Positions 1 through 6,801 of a stretch of DNA of 11,215 bases are shown piece after piece; position 1 is the first letter of the stretch, and the number at the start of each line of letters is the position of its first letter. The notes beneath the pieces were generated by a model that was given only the letters and a program-made list of their open reading frames with translations, was not told where the DNA came from and made no database searches. Both the position numbers and the translations under genes were made by a program. Origin of the DNA: Coprococcus_A sp051877705 (lineage in GTDB: Bacteria; Bacillota; Clostridia; Lachnospirales; Lachnospiraceae); assembly GCA_051877705.1 (NCBI GenBank), contig JBJEJD010000150.1, forward strand, positions 1-11,215. Direction: 5' to 3'.

Positions 1-48
1 GCTTCCCCCTGAAAACGATTTGCGATGAGCATGTTTTCAGGGGGAAGC
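1..48 (-). terminator. Perfect 16-bp inverted repeat, probable terminator stem of the 1179/713-aa operon
   Basis: Bases 1-16 and 33-48 are exact reverse complements (arm GCTTCCCCCTGAAAAC) around a 16-base loop. The repeat begins 48 bases after the stop codon of the 713-aa gene, where a Rho-independent terminator of a minus-strand operon would sit. The U-tract that would confirm this lies before base 1 and cannot be seen. No T-run follows the stem on the plus strand, so a plus-strand terminator is unlikely. The stem itself is certain; the function is inferred. Confidence 0.55.
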
Positions 49-96
49 TCATCAGAAGTCGTCTTTCAAAACTCGTATTGGCTGAGTAGATACATA

Positions 97-2238
97 TTAT
101 GGCAGATCATATTTTTTCTTCTGATCTTCCAGGTACGCCTTAACAAAACAGCTATATTCTTCAAATCGCTGCTGCTTCTTCAGCTCCATTCCCTGCTGAA
201 GCTTCACTCCCCGTTCCGATATTGCATAGGAAGCCTCACTCTTTCTGTATCTTAACAGTATCTCATCCGTCATCTCCGACGGTATTGATTCCTGTTGTGT
301 CACTTCAAGAATCTTATCATGAGCTCCCATTAATTCCAGCGTGTATATATAAGCTTCAAGATAACCCTGGTCTTTCACAAGTCCGAAAGCTTTCTCCATA
401 CATTCTGCTGCTCTTCCCGGATGATGCAGTTTCAGAAAAGCAATGCCCATATTATGCCAGGTCTCCGCTTTAAACTGCCGTGTCAGCTCATTGCCATACT
501 CATGAGTCATCTGATAAATCACATGATGGTAACTTTTAAGCGCGGCCATATAGTACCCGTATCGATTATAATTATCCGCCGCCTGCCTTGCCTGCTCCAC
601 CGGGTTCTGGTGCTCCATTTCCGTCAGCTTATTATAAACAAAAGCAATCTCCGAATTGCTCAGATAATCTACCGAAGTCAACATCAGACGTACAATCTCT
701 TTCAACGGTTTGCCGGCTGCTTTATAATTAGCCAGGGCCAATGCCAGAGAATGATCTCCCGTAATTCTGTCCATCCAGAAGAACATTTTTTCATCGAACA
801 GATCCAGTGTAATGGCATATACATTCTGGGCCAGATACCAGCACAATTCTTCTAATGAAAAAATCCGTATACCGGACATCTTCATATCCAACGGCAGTAC
901 TTCTTTTGGCGAAGCAATCTCGATCACGGCTTCGCGGCCGGCTATCTCCGCTGTCTCTGCTGAATCATTTATATCAAAATCCTTCTCCCATGTACTGCCA
1001 GTTGCTGCAAATATTTCGCCAAAGCCCATATCTGTCACCCGAACATGGCAACATGTATCCGTTCTGAAAGAAATCTGTATACGGAGCATGGTTGTCTTAT
1101 CTGGCCGTTCCGGAAGATCATCCAGCTGCATGACAGCCGTTTGTTCAAAATTGCTCAATGTATCTCTGATATGAAACACAAGCTGAGTGCTGCCATCCAG
1201 GATTACATTCTTCTCACCGACCGCACTGTACCATGGTGTTCCGGCTTCTGCCAGAATCATCTTTTGTGGTGTATTTCTATGAATGGACCGTACATAGATA
1301 TCCTTCATCAGCATATCCGCATTGACTGCCAGAAAACCAGGTTTTCTGCCCACAATTTCATGATAATAGCTGTTATAACAGGCACCTCTGGCATAGAGAT
1401 TCTGTCCCACAAATACATGCCGCTTCATGGCACAAAGCTGCTGCAGTGATACATTCATCCAACTGCCGCCTTCACCAGCATCCTCAAATCCTTCACCAAC
1501 TAAATAATAAGTAGATATGGTTTTACGTGCCGAGACCTCTTTGACAGCCGCCAAAAACTTTCTATCCAGTTCAGGTCCCACGGGATTTTCCAATTCACTT
1601 CCATCCAGATAATCTTTTAAATCCACTGTCTCCGCTGTTACAGCAGCCGGATGATGCTTCCAGGAAATCGACAGATGATGGTAACGCAGCCCATGACGAT
1701 CATATTCAAACAATCCAACATCATGGGTCCACAGTTCTCTCTTCTGAGAAAGGGCGTAATACTCATAACTCAGTCTGTGACTCTGCATAGCCAGACATTC
1801 CGGAGGGAGTCCCAGCTTCCGTCCAACATTCTTTATGGCATCTGCCATAGCCAGATCAATTTTCTCTGTTGTCAATGTAAGATAACCAATCTCCAGATCC
1901 GGATCAAGTTCATCAAGAGCCTTCAGCGTAGCGGAAATATACAAATAGATCAAATCCGCTTTTTCCATGCGCTCACCAGCCACATCGATCAATGGATCAT
2001 CCGCAATATTATCCGTAAATCCCCGTACTAAAGCACCTTTTCCTTCCTTAGCAGCCGTCAGCGCTTCATCTCCCACAAGCCATTGACTATCCGCAAAAAC
2101 CCGACAAAGAACTGTTGGTATCTGCATTTGTCCATCCAGTGAAACAGAATCCGGTTCCATCTTCTCTCTATTATAATAACTGATCTGTGAATAATCCGAA
2201 CACAAATCATATCCAACAATCAATTTCTGCTTGTTCAT
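97..2238 (-). CDS. Hsp70/actin-like protein with C-terminal TPR-like helices (DUF5716-type)
   Basis: The 713-residue protein has no signal peptide or membrane segment, so it is probably cytoplasmic. Residues 1 to about 320 follow the order of an Hsp70 nucleotide-binding domain: a phosphate-1-like strand at 6-22 (VGYDL, D11), a PTV...LVGDEAL segment at 41-60, a 'LGLPP...SYEYYAL' segment at 142-163 matching the Hsp70 'AGL...EPTAAALAYG' stretch, an adenosine-motif-like YYLVGEGF at 244-251, and GQNLYARGACY at 278-288. The phosphate-2 position (175-185) reads GLFEYDRHGLR instead of an Asp-Gly-Gly-Gly motif, so ATP hydrolysis is doubtful. Residues about 322-425 are beta-rich, like an Hsp70 substrate-binding domain (LPERPDKTT, DMGFGE). 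Residues about 455-700 are helical, with a TPR-like unit at 592-620. The overall pattern matches what I recall as the DUF5716 family. It is the second gene of an operon with the 1179-aa gene. Substrate and role are unknown. Confidence 0.82.
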   Translation of the reverse strand: MNKQKLIVGYDLCSDYSQISYYNREKMEPDSVSLDGQMQIPTVLCRVFADSQWLVGDEALTAAKEGKGALVRGFTDNIADDPLIDVAGERMEKADLIYLYISATLKALDELDPDLEIGYLTLTTEKIDLAMADAIKNVGRKLGLPPECLAMQSHRLSYEYYALSQKRELWTHDVGLFEYDRHGLRYHHLSISWKHHPAAVTAETVDLKDYLDGSELENPVGPELDRKFLAAVKEVSARKTISTYYLVGEGFEDAGEGGSWMNVSLQQLCAMKRHVFVGQNLYARGACYNSYYHEIVGRKPGFLAVNADMLMKDIYVRSIHRNTPQKMILAEAGTPWYSAVGEKNVILDGSTQLVFHIRDTLSNFEQTAVMQLDDLPERPDKTTMLRIQISFRTDTCCHVRVTDMGFGEIFAATGSTWEKDFDINDSAETAEIAGREAVIEIASPKEVLPLDMKMSGIRIFSLEELCWYLAQNVYAITLDLFDEKMFFWMDRITGDHSLALALANYKAAGKPLKEIVRLMLTSVDYLSNSEIAFVYNKLTEMEHQNPVEQARQAADNYNRYGYYMAALKSYHHVIYQMTHEYGNELTRQFKAETWHNMGIAFLKLHHPGRAAECMEKAFGLVKDQGYLEAYIYTLELMGAHDKILEVTQQESIPSEMTDEILLRYRKSEASYAISERGVKLQQGMELKKQQRFEEYSCFVKAYLEDQKKKYDLP

Positions 2239-2253
2239 TCTGTGACACTCCTA
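2239..2253 (-). promoter_or_regulatory. Shine-Dalgarno site overlapping the upstream stop codon (translational coupling)
   Basis: On the minus strand the sequence is TAGGAGTG followed by eight bases after the AGGAGT core, then ATG. The AG of the 1179-aa gene's TAG stop codon (2251-2253) is also the start of the AGGAG ribosome binding site of the 713-aa gene. The two genes are only 12 bases apart. A ribosome terminating on the first gene would sit on the second gene's binding site, which favours coupled and roughly matched synthesis. This fixes the ATG at 2236-2238 as the start. Confidence 0.85.
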
Positions 2254-5200
2254 TTTCAGTTGGAACAGCTGATCTGTCATTTCATCCAGACGGTCATAAA
2301 GCTTCAAAGCTTCATCCAGAGCAAGATCATCATGAAATTCCGCATAATCAAACATCCGATTTAGCTGATCTATCCCTGTCTCCAAATGATTATCCTGCTT
2401 ACTTTCCTCTTTTAATGTCCGCCGTTCAAAGGTCTTCTCTTCATTTCCATCATTCTCACTGATATAATATATCAGTTCCTCTCCGGCATAAAGCCGGAAA
2501 GCTTTAACAAAAATACCTCCAAATACATGCCGCATCGGTTCATGAATAAACTCGTCGTCTGATCTTCCCGGAAGCCGATAGTGAATAGTCACAGTATTTT
2601 TTGAACCAGAGTGATACTCCACATAACTGAGATCTGACAATTCCTCAGGAACCCAGACAGAACCAGCATAATTTCTGAAAAAAGGAAGCAAAATTCCCTG
2701 ATCCATAAATGAGGCCACTTCCTGACGCAGCTTTTCATAATACTCCGGTTCAACGTGGCTAACACCCGCGTAATATTTCAACAAAGCAAGACTACACACA
2801 TCCCTGGCCTGCTCCATCTGATCCAGCTCTATTTCCATCAATTGAAATATCTGCTGGTTCGCTGTCCATTCATGAACCAGATAACGATATGCGTAATACC
2901 CCAGAAATGCTTTTATCATTCGCTGACTCGGATGATCGCCATAATAAGAAATAAAAACTTCACAGCCTTCTCCAATCAGAGTCTCTGTAAAAAGTATCTG
3001 ACAGAGGAGACGTTCCTCCAATTCAAATGCGGTTACCTCAAAATCCTTAGCAGCCTTCCAGATGGCATATAAATTCGAGGTCGTTCCTGTATAAAAACGG
3101 ATCAAATACTGTAAAATGGATTCATCGTATTTTCCCCGTGAGAAGGCAAAATATGCCATCTCCACCAGCAGATCATCTTTTTCAAAATTATTCTCCCGTA
3201 TGATTCTTGAGCAAAGACGCATGATGCGCTTATCCTGTATTCCCTCATATCCATAAACGGTAATCGCTTTATAGGCTTTATCGAATAATCCCCGCTGAAT
3301 AAAGTATTCTATGATATGGCTGCGTTCCGTATGTCCCAGCAGACAGATATCTATCTGAAGAAGATATTTTTCCAGTGTTTCTCCTTCATAATTATCATAA
3401 TAAAAATCAATCAGGTTCTTCAAAATCGTCTTCTGATAATGTCGGCTCACCTCTTTCAGCCGCAATACCCGTTTATAAGTCTCAATAGACACATCATCCA
3501 TCATCTGATATTTTAAAGCCCGTTCGCTTCGATTCAGAATAATCATCTGATTATCCCTGCATTGCTCATAACATTCACGAATATATTTTCCCGGATCCAG
3601 CAATTTCTCAAGTTCATAATCCACCGATGTCATATAGCGGCTTCCGCAATCATCCACAAGAACAATGCGGTAATCATCCATAAACAGATCAATATAGGCA
3701 TTCCCATGAACCAATGGATAATAAACTTCCTTTTCCAGCTCAGAGCAATCAACAATAACACCTTTAATACCTGGATGCTCACAATGTAAATGCTGTTTAA
3801 AAATAACAGATGGCAGCGCCTGAACCACATGGGATGTCATCGCCTCTTTTGTCAGATAATAACGATACAGGACAGCAATATTTTCAGTGATTAAGCCTTT
3901 TCGAAGCTGTTCAAAGGTAAACGCTTTAATGATACCGTCATAGGTTTCAAAAAGTCTTCCAAGTTTATCCTTATGTTCAATTACATATCTGAAAAGAAAT
4001 GCCTTCTGCTCCAACTGAAGCCGATTATCATATTGGAAATAGATCAGTACGGAAATTGGTAATTCCGTGCAAGTATTCAAATCCAGTGTTTCCATATAAT
4101 ATTCATATAATTCCTGCATCTTGATGGAAGATTTGATTCCAAGCTGATACCAATGATGGAATTGCGGCTCTTTTCTGTCTCCAAGAATCAACAGGTGTAA
4201 AACTGCCGACAAAAGATTCTTCGTTTCATATAAACTGCACAAATTCATCATGGCATGCAGGCATTGTCCATGATAACTTCTCATTTTAAGTACAAGATCC
4301 GCAAACCTGAAAACAGCCTCCCTGTTCAGGCATTCATGACGTACTCCCCACAACAGTAAACTGATCTCAAAACTTCCCATCTCCCTGATAACTGAAGGAT
4401 CCTGATTCACAATTCCGGCAGCCTCCAGATATAAGAACCCTCCTGGAAGGCGGCGTCCATGCAGCTCCTTCATGCTTCTGAATAATCGGGAATAATGATC
4501 ACTTTCCCGATTATCAAGCTTCATCAGCATATACAGTAATTCCCATCTGTCCTGATATTGTCCTTCTGTATAAAACTGAATCGTATCCCGCACAAACTGG
4601 GTATAATGTTCATCATTCTTGCATTTGGCACAGACATATAAATAATAGCTATATGCAATCGCTGATTTATATCTCAGTTCACGCCCATTCACTGTATCAA
4701 GAATATTCTGCGCTTCCTGGATACTGCCGGACAGCAGCAGATAGTCCGCTTCAACCACACGATAAATACTCTCTTTGCTGTTATTAATACAGCCGTCAAT
4801 TTCTTCCCTGGCTTCTGAAATCCACTGCTCTTTTGTCATCTGCTTCAGCTGAAGTCTGAGATATTTCTGATATAACCCCATCCATGAAGCCTTCAGAGAT
4901 CCTCTCTCCCGATATCCCTCTCTTTTTGATCTGTCTCTGCTGCAGCAGACAGGAATCTCTATTTTCTGATTAAATGTTTCAAGAATAATTCTGCCATGAG
5001 AAGTACTGCATATATCCGGACGTATTTGATATTCCAGCTGATAATAGCTTCCAAGAAAATCCTCATCCGTAATGATCTGCTTATAAACTGTCAAAAAACT
5101 TCCCTCTGCCCGGACATCGATCTTCACATGTCCCCACTGGCTCTTCTCTATAAGCAGCTTTTCACTGACCACATGATCCAGATTCTCAAACTCAATGATC

Positions 5201-5790
5201 TCCTGAGATACTGCAATACTCACTGGCTGCTTTCGTCTGATTGTACAGAGAAATTCTTCCATGGCCAGTGCCTGGTCATGACTTTTAATCAAAACATCAT
5301 ATATCTTCTGATTTTTTTTATTATTTAAAAAAACACGTCTGAAATCAGGCGCTCTGAATATCTTCAATGCCTCAGCCCAGTTCTCCCGTGCCAGCACCGC
5401 AAACCGGTCCAATTCATTCATTGATCCCATACTCGTCTCGCAATAAGGTGCGCGCACATGCACCTTATAAGGAATCGTAATCTCCCCCCCATTGCTGACG
5501 ACATGAAAGCGCCCTTCGCTGCTCTCTCCAATCTCCATGGCCTGCGTATCAAACACATAATGAACACGCCCAGTCACTCCAACTATTGTATTTTCAAGAC
5601 ACTGCATCCACTTATTCGATGAGAAAATCATAGCACGTATTTCAATGTTATTACGGCTCACCAGATCAAAATATCCAGAATACCGGCTGCCATACTCCAC
5701 TTCCAGTTCAATAGATTCTTCAGATACATCAATAGCTGGATTCTCATATTCAAATACGCCCCTCGACAATAACTGTATTTTTTCTTTCAT
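2251..5790 (-). CDS. Giant alpha-solenoid protein with paired N-terminal beta domains (DUF5717-type)
   Basis: The 1179-residue protein has no signal peptide or membrane helix, so it is probably cytoplasmic. Two beta-rich segments, about 22-113 and 190-285, end alike (EITIPYKVHV and KIEIPVCC) and look like two related Ig-like domains separated by a helical linker. A long helical region with TPR-like character, rich in aromatic and paired hydrophobic positions, runs from about 300 to 660. It is interrupted by a beta insert at about 672-725 (YIDLFMDDYRIVLVDD) and resumes at about 730-1035. A second beta segment at about 1045-1110 (FGGIFVKAFRLYAGEELIYYI) precedes a charged C-terminal helix at 1135-1178. 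No catalytic motif is evident. The gene has its own promoter and an AGGTGAG ribosome binding site five bases before the ATG. It resembles what I recall as the DUF5717 family of Lachnospiraceae, found beside DUF5716. A scaffold or client-binding role is inferred from shape only. Confidence 0.78.
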   Translation of the reverse strand: MKEKIQLLSRGVFEYENPAIDVSEESIELEVEYGSRYSGYFDLVSRNNIEIRAMIFSSNKWMQCLENTIVGVTGRVHYVFDTQAMEIGESSEGRFHVVSNGGEITIPYKVHVRAPYCETSMGSMNELDRFAVLARENWAEALKIFRAPDFRRVFLNNKKNQKIYDVLIKSHDQALAMEEFLCTIRRKQPVSIAVSQEIIEFENLDHVVSEKLLIEKSQWGHVKIDVRAEGSFLTVYKQIITDEDFLGSYYQLEYQIRPDICSTSHGRIILETFNQKIEIPVCCSRDRSKREGYRERGSLKASWMGLYQKYLRLQLKQMTKEQWISEAREEIDGCINNSKESIYRVVEADYLLLSGSIQEAQNILDTVNGRELRYKSAIAYSYYLYVCAKCKNDEHYTQFVRDTIQFYTEGQYQDRWELLYMLMKLDNRESDHYSRLFRSMKELHGRRLPGGFLYLEAAGIVNQDPSVIREMGSFEISLLLWGVRHECLNREAVFRFADLVLKMRSYHGQCLHAMMNLCSLYETKNLLSAVLHLLILGDRKEPQFHHWYQLGIKSSIKMQELYEYYMETLDLNTCTELPISVLIYFQYDNRLQLEQKAFLFRYVIEHKDKLGRLFETYDGIIKAFTFEQLRKGLITENIAVLYRYYLTKEAMTSHVVQALPSVIFKQHLHCEHPGIKGVIVDCSELEKEVYYPLVHGNAYIDLFMDDYRIVLVDDCGSRYMTSVDYELEKLLDPGKYIRECYEQCRDNQMIILNRSERALKYQMMDDVSIETYKRVLRLKEVSRHYQKTILKNLIDFYYDNYEGETLEKYLLQIDICLLGHTERSHIIEYFIQRGLFDKAYKAITVYGYEGIQDKRIMRLCSRIIRENNFEKDDLLVEMAYFAFSRGKYDESILQYLIRFYTGTTSNLYAIWKAAKDFEVTAFELEERLLCQILFTETLIGEGCEVFISYYGDHPSQRMIKAFLGYYAYRYLVHEWTANQQIFQLMEIELDQMEQARDVCSLALLKYYAGVSHVEPEYYEKLRQEVASFMDQGILLPFFRNYAGSVWVPEELSDLSYVEYHSGSKNTVTIHYRLPGRSDDEFIHEPMRHVFGGIFVKAFRLYAGEELIYYISENDGNEEKTFERRTLKEESKQDNHLETGIDQLNRMFDYAEFHDDLALDEALKLYDRLDEMTDQLFQLK

Positions 5791-5836
5791 GTTCTCTCAC
5801 CTGCTTCGCCCTTTTATGTATACTTTCGCATAATGT

Positions 5837-5865
5837 ATTTTATCACTAAATCAGCCCGGCTTCAA
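5837..5865 (-). promoter_or_regulatory. Predicted housekeeping sigma promoter of the 1179/713-aa operon
   Basis: On the minus strand a -35 box TTGAAG (5860-5865) and a -10 box TAAAAT (5837-5842) are separated by exactly 17 bases. The match to TTGACA/TATAAT is 4/6 and 5/6. Transcription would begin near 5830, giving a leader of about 40 bases before the ATG at 5790. It lies immediately downstream of the terminator of the preceding gene, so the operon appears to be an independent transcription unit. Confidence 0.65.
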
Positions 5866-5866
5866 T

Positions 5867-5924
5867 GAAAAGACAATAAAAAGAATTTGTCAGAATCAAT
5901 ATATGCAATTCTGACAAATTCTTT
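5867..5924 (-). terminator. Rho-independent terminator of the 219-aa gene
   Basis: Arms at 5880-5896 and 5908-5924 pair perfectly over 17 bp (core AAGAATTTGTCAGAAT) around an 11-base loop. On the minus strand the stem is followed by TTTATTGTCTTTTC. It begins ten bases after the stop codon of the 219-aa gene. The stem is AT-rich but long, and its position and orientation fit a terminator well. A weaker T-rich stretch on the plus-strand side could allow bidirectional function, but no plus-strand gene converges here. Confidence 0.8.
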
Positions 5925-5933
5925 CATTTTACT

Positions 5934-6593
5934 CTATGTTAATTCCGGAATAAATTTTTGCGCCGGCTGACTGATACCTATCAATCGATAAATAACTTCC
6001 GGCATCTCGGCTGCTTTCTTGTAAGTCATAACAAAATGATGTGGCTCAAGCCGTTCAGTCTGATCCAGCAGCGGACTTAACAGCGTATCCTTTGTAAAAA
6101 GATAAGTTGAACGGATAGATGAATCGAATACCATATACTCCTTACGGTTGTTCATGCGAAAAGACTGTCGGCAATAATCAACCACAACCCCTGGTCTGAT
6201 CTGATTAATTGTCAGCTGTAAATAAAAATCCCTCAGCAACGTATCATGACTCTGTTTCATCCACTCGTACTCGCCGTCTATAATCATCTCAAACTGTTCT
6301 TCAGACAAATATGTATGACTCTTGCTGATCAGCCCTTCACGCATACATTTCCGTTCAAGAACCAGATGCCCCGTCTCCCAGTCTGTCATCATGATACAAT
6401 AATTCTCAGAATTCTCCTGATTGACACTGACAGCATCCATCAGATAATTAATCTCTCTGTTAAAGAAAATCTTTCTGATCACAGAAGTCCTGGCCGGTTT
6501 ATAATTCTTCCCCTTCTGCAGTGTATCAATAATACGTTCGTATTCTTCTTCCGGAATAACATTATTCTCTTCATAATACATTTCATCAAACAC
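5934..6593 (-). CDS. VTC/triphosphate-tunnel-fold-like protein, probably degenerate
   Basis: The 219-residue cytoplasmic protein resembles the VTC (polyphosphate polymerase) domain of the triphosphate tunnel superfamily. Similar segments are LVLERK at 77-82 (family pattern 'fLE.K'), a KSHTYLSEEQ segment at 91-100, the strand RPGVVVDYCRQSF at 133-145 (family pattern 'P.v.v.Y.R.af') and VFDSSIRS at 155-162 (family 'tfD..irs'). At the end, FVMTYKKAAEMPEVI (187-201) and PAQKF (210-214) sit where 'vlE.K....lP' and 'SKY' normally occur. The N-terminal 'R.E.KY' and 'SLYFDT' motifs are not visible, and the final acidic residue is Thr190. Triphosphate binding or catalysis is therefore doubtful. The start is GTG: an in-frame TAA directly precedes it and GGTGA lies six bases upstream; the ATG at residue 5 has no suitable binding site. 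The gene has its own promoter and terminator. Confidence 0.6.
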   Translation of the reverse strand: MFDEMYYEENNVIPEEEYERIIDTLQKGKNYKPARTSVIRKIFFNREINYLMDAVSVNQENSENYCIMMTDWETGHLVLERKCMREGLISKSHTYLSEEQFEMIIDGEYEWMKQSHDTLLRDFYLQLTINQIRPGVVVDYCRQSFRMNNRKEYMVFDSSIRSTYLFTKDTLLSPLLDQTERLEPHHFVMTYKKAAEMPEVIYRLIGISQPAQKFIPELT

Positions 6594-6598
6594 TTATA

Positions 6599-6660
6599 TA
6601 TTCACCAAAACCCTTTCCCATTGACGGTTTCTCCCCCACCGTCAAACTATTCACCCTTTC
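6599..6660 (-). repeat. Structured leader: 8-bp inverted repeat flanked by direct repeats
   Basis: In the predicted 5' leader of the 219-aa gene, TTGACGGT (6621-6628) and ACCGTCAA (6638-6645) form an 8-bp stem with a 9-base loop. On each side lies a copy of GAAAGGG (6654-6660 and 6611-6617) and of GGTGAATA (6648-6655 and 6599-6606). The downstream GGTGA is the likely ribosome binding site. The arrangement could be an operator or an RNA element, or it could be chance. No T-run follows the stem, so it is not a terminator. Confidence 0.4.
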
Positions 6661-6667
6661 AATGTTA

Positions 6668-6695
6668 ACTATATTGTACTCCATAATTATGTAAA
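6668..6695 (-). promoter_or_regulatory. Predicted promoter of the 219-aa VTC-like gene
   Basis: On the minus strand, TTTACA (6690-6695) and TATAGT (6668-6673) are 16 bases apart and each matches the consensus at 5 of 6 positions. Transcription would begin near 6661, giving a leader of about 68 bases that contains the inverted repeat at 6621-6645. It lies just downstream of the purA terminator. Confidence 0.6.
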
Positions 6696-6713
6696 TATGA
6701 TGATGAAAGCCTT

Positions 6714-6774
6714 AAAAAAATCTTAAATCGAAAAAAGGATGAACAGCTTCTTTTCATAAGCAGTTCATCCTTTT
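6714..6774 (-). terminator. Rho-independent terminator of purA
   Basis: Left arm 6733-6749 and right arm 6758-6774 pair as 12 bp (AAAAGGATGAAC with its complement), one A-A mismatch and a further 4 bp, closing an 8-base loop. On the minus strand the stem is followed by a run of T (6736-6731) and a second T-run at 6720-6714. It starts 27 bases after the purA stop codon. The plus-strand side is also T-rich, so it could work in both directions, but no plus-strand gene uses it. Confidence 0.82.
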
Positions 6775-6801
6775 ATTTATTATTATCTGTACAAACTCTG
6801 A

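Noticed and set aside
421..1449. Several plus-strand open frames of 100-144 codons opposite the 713-aa gene
   Set aside because: They lie entirely antisense to a coherent Hsp70-like gene, have no recognisable domains and no suitable ribosome binding sites.
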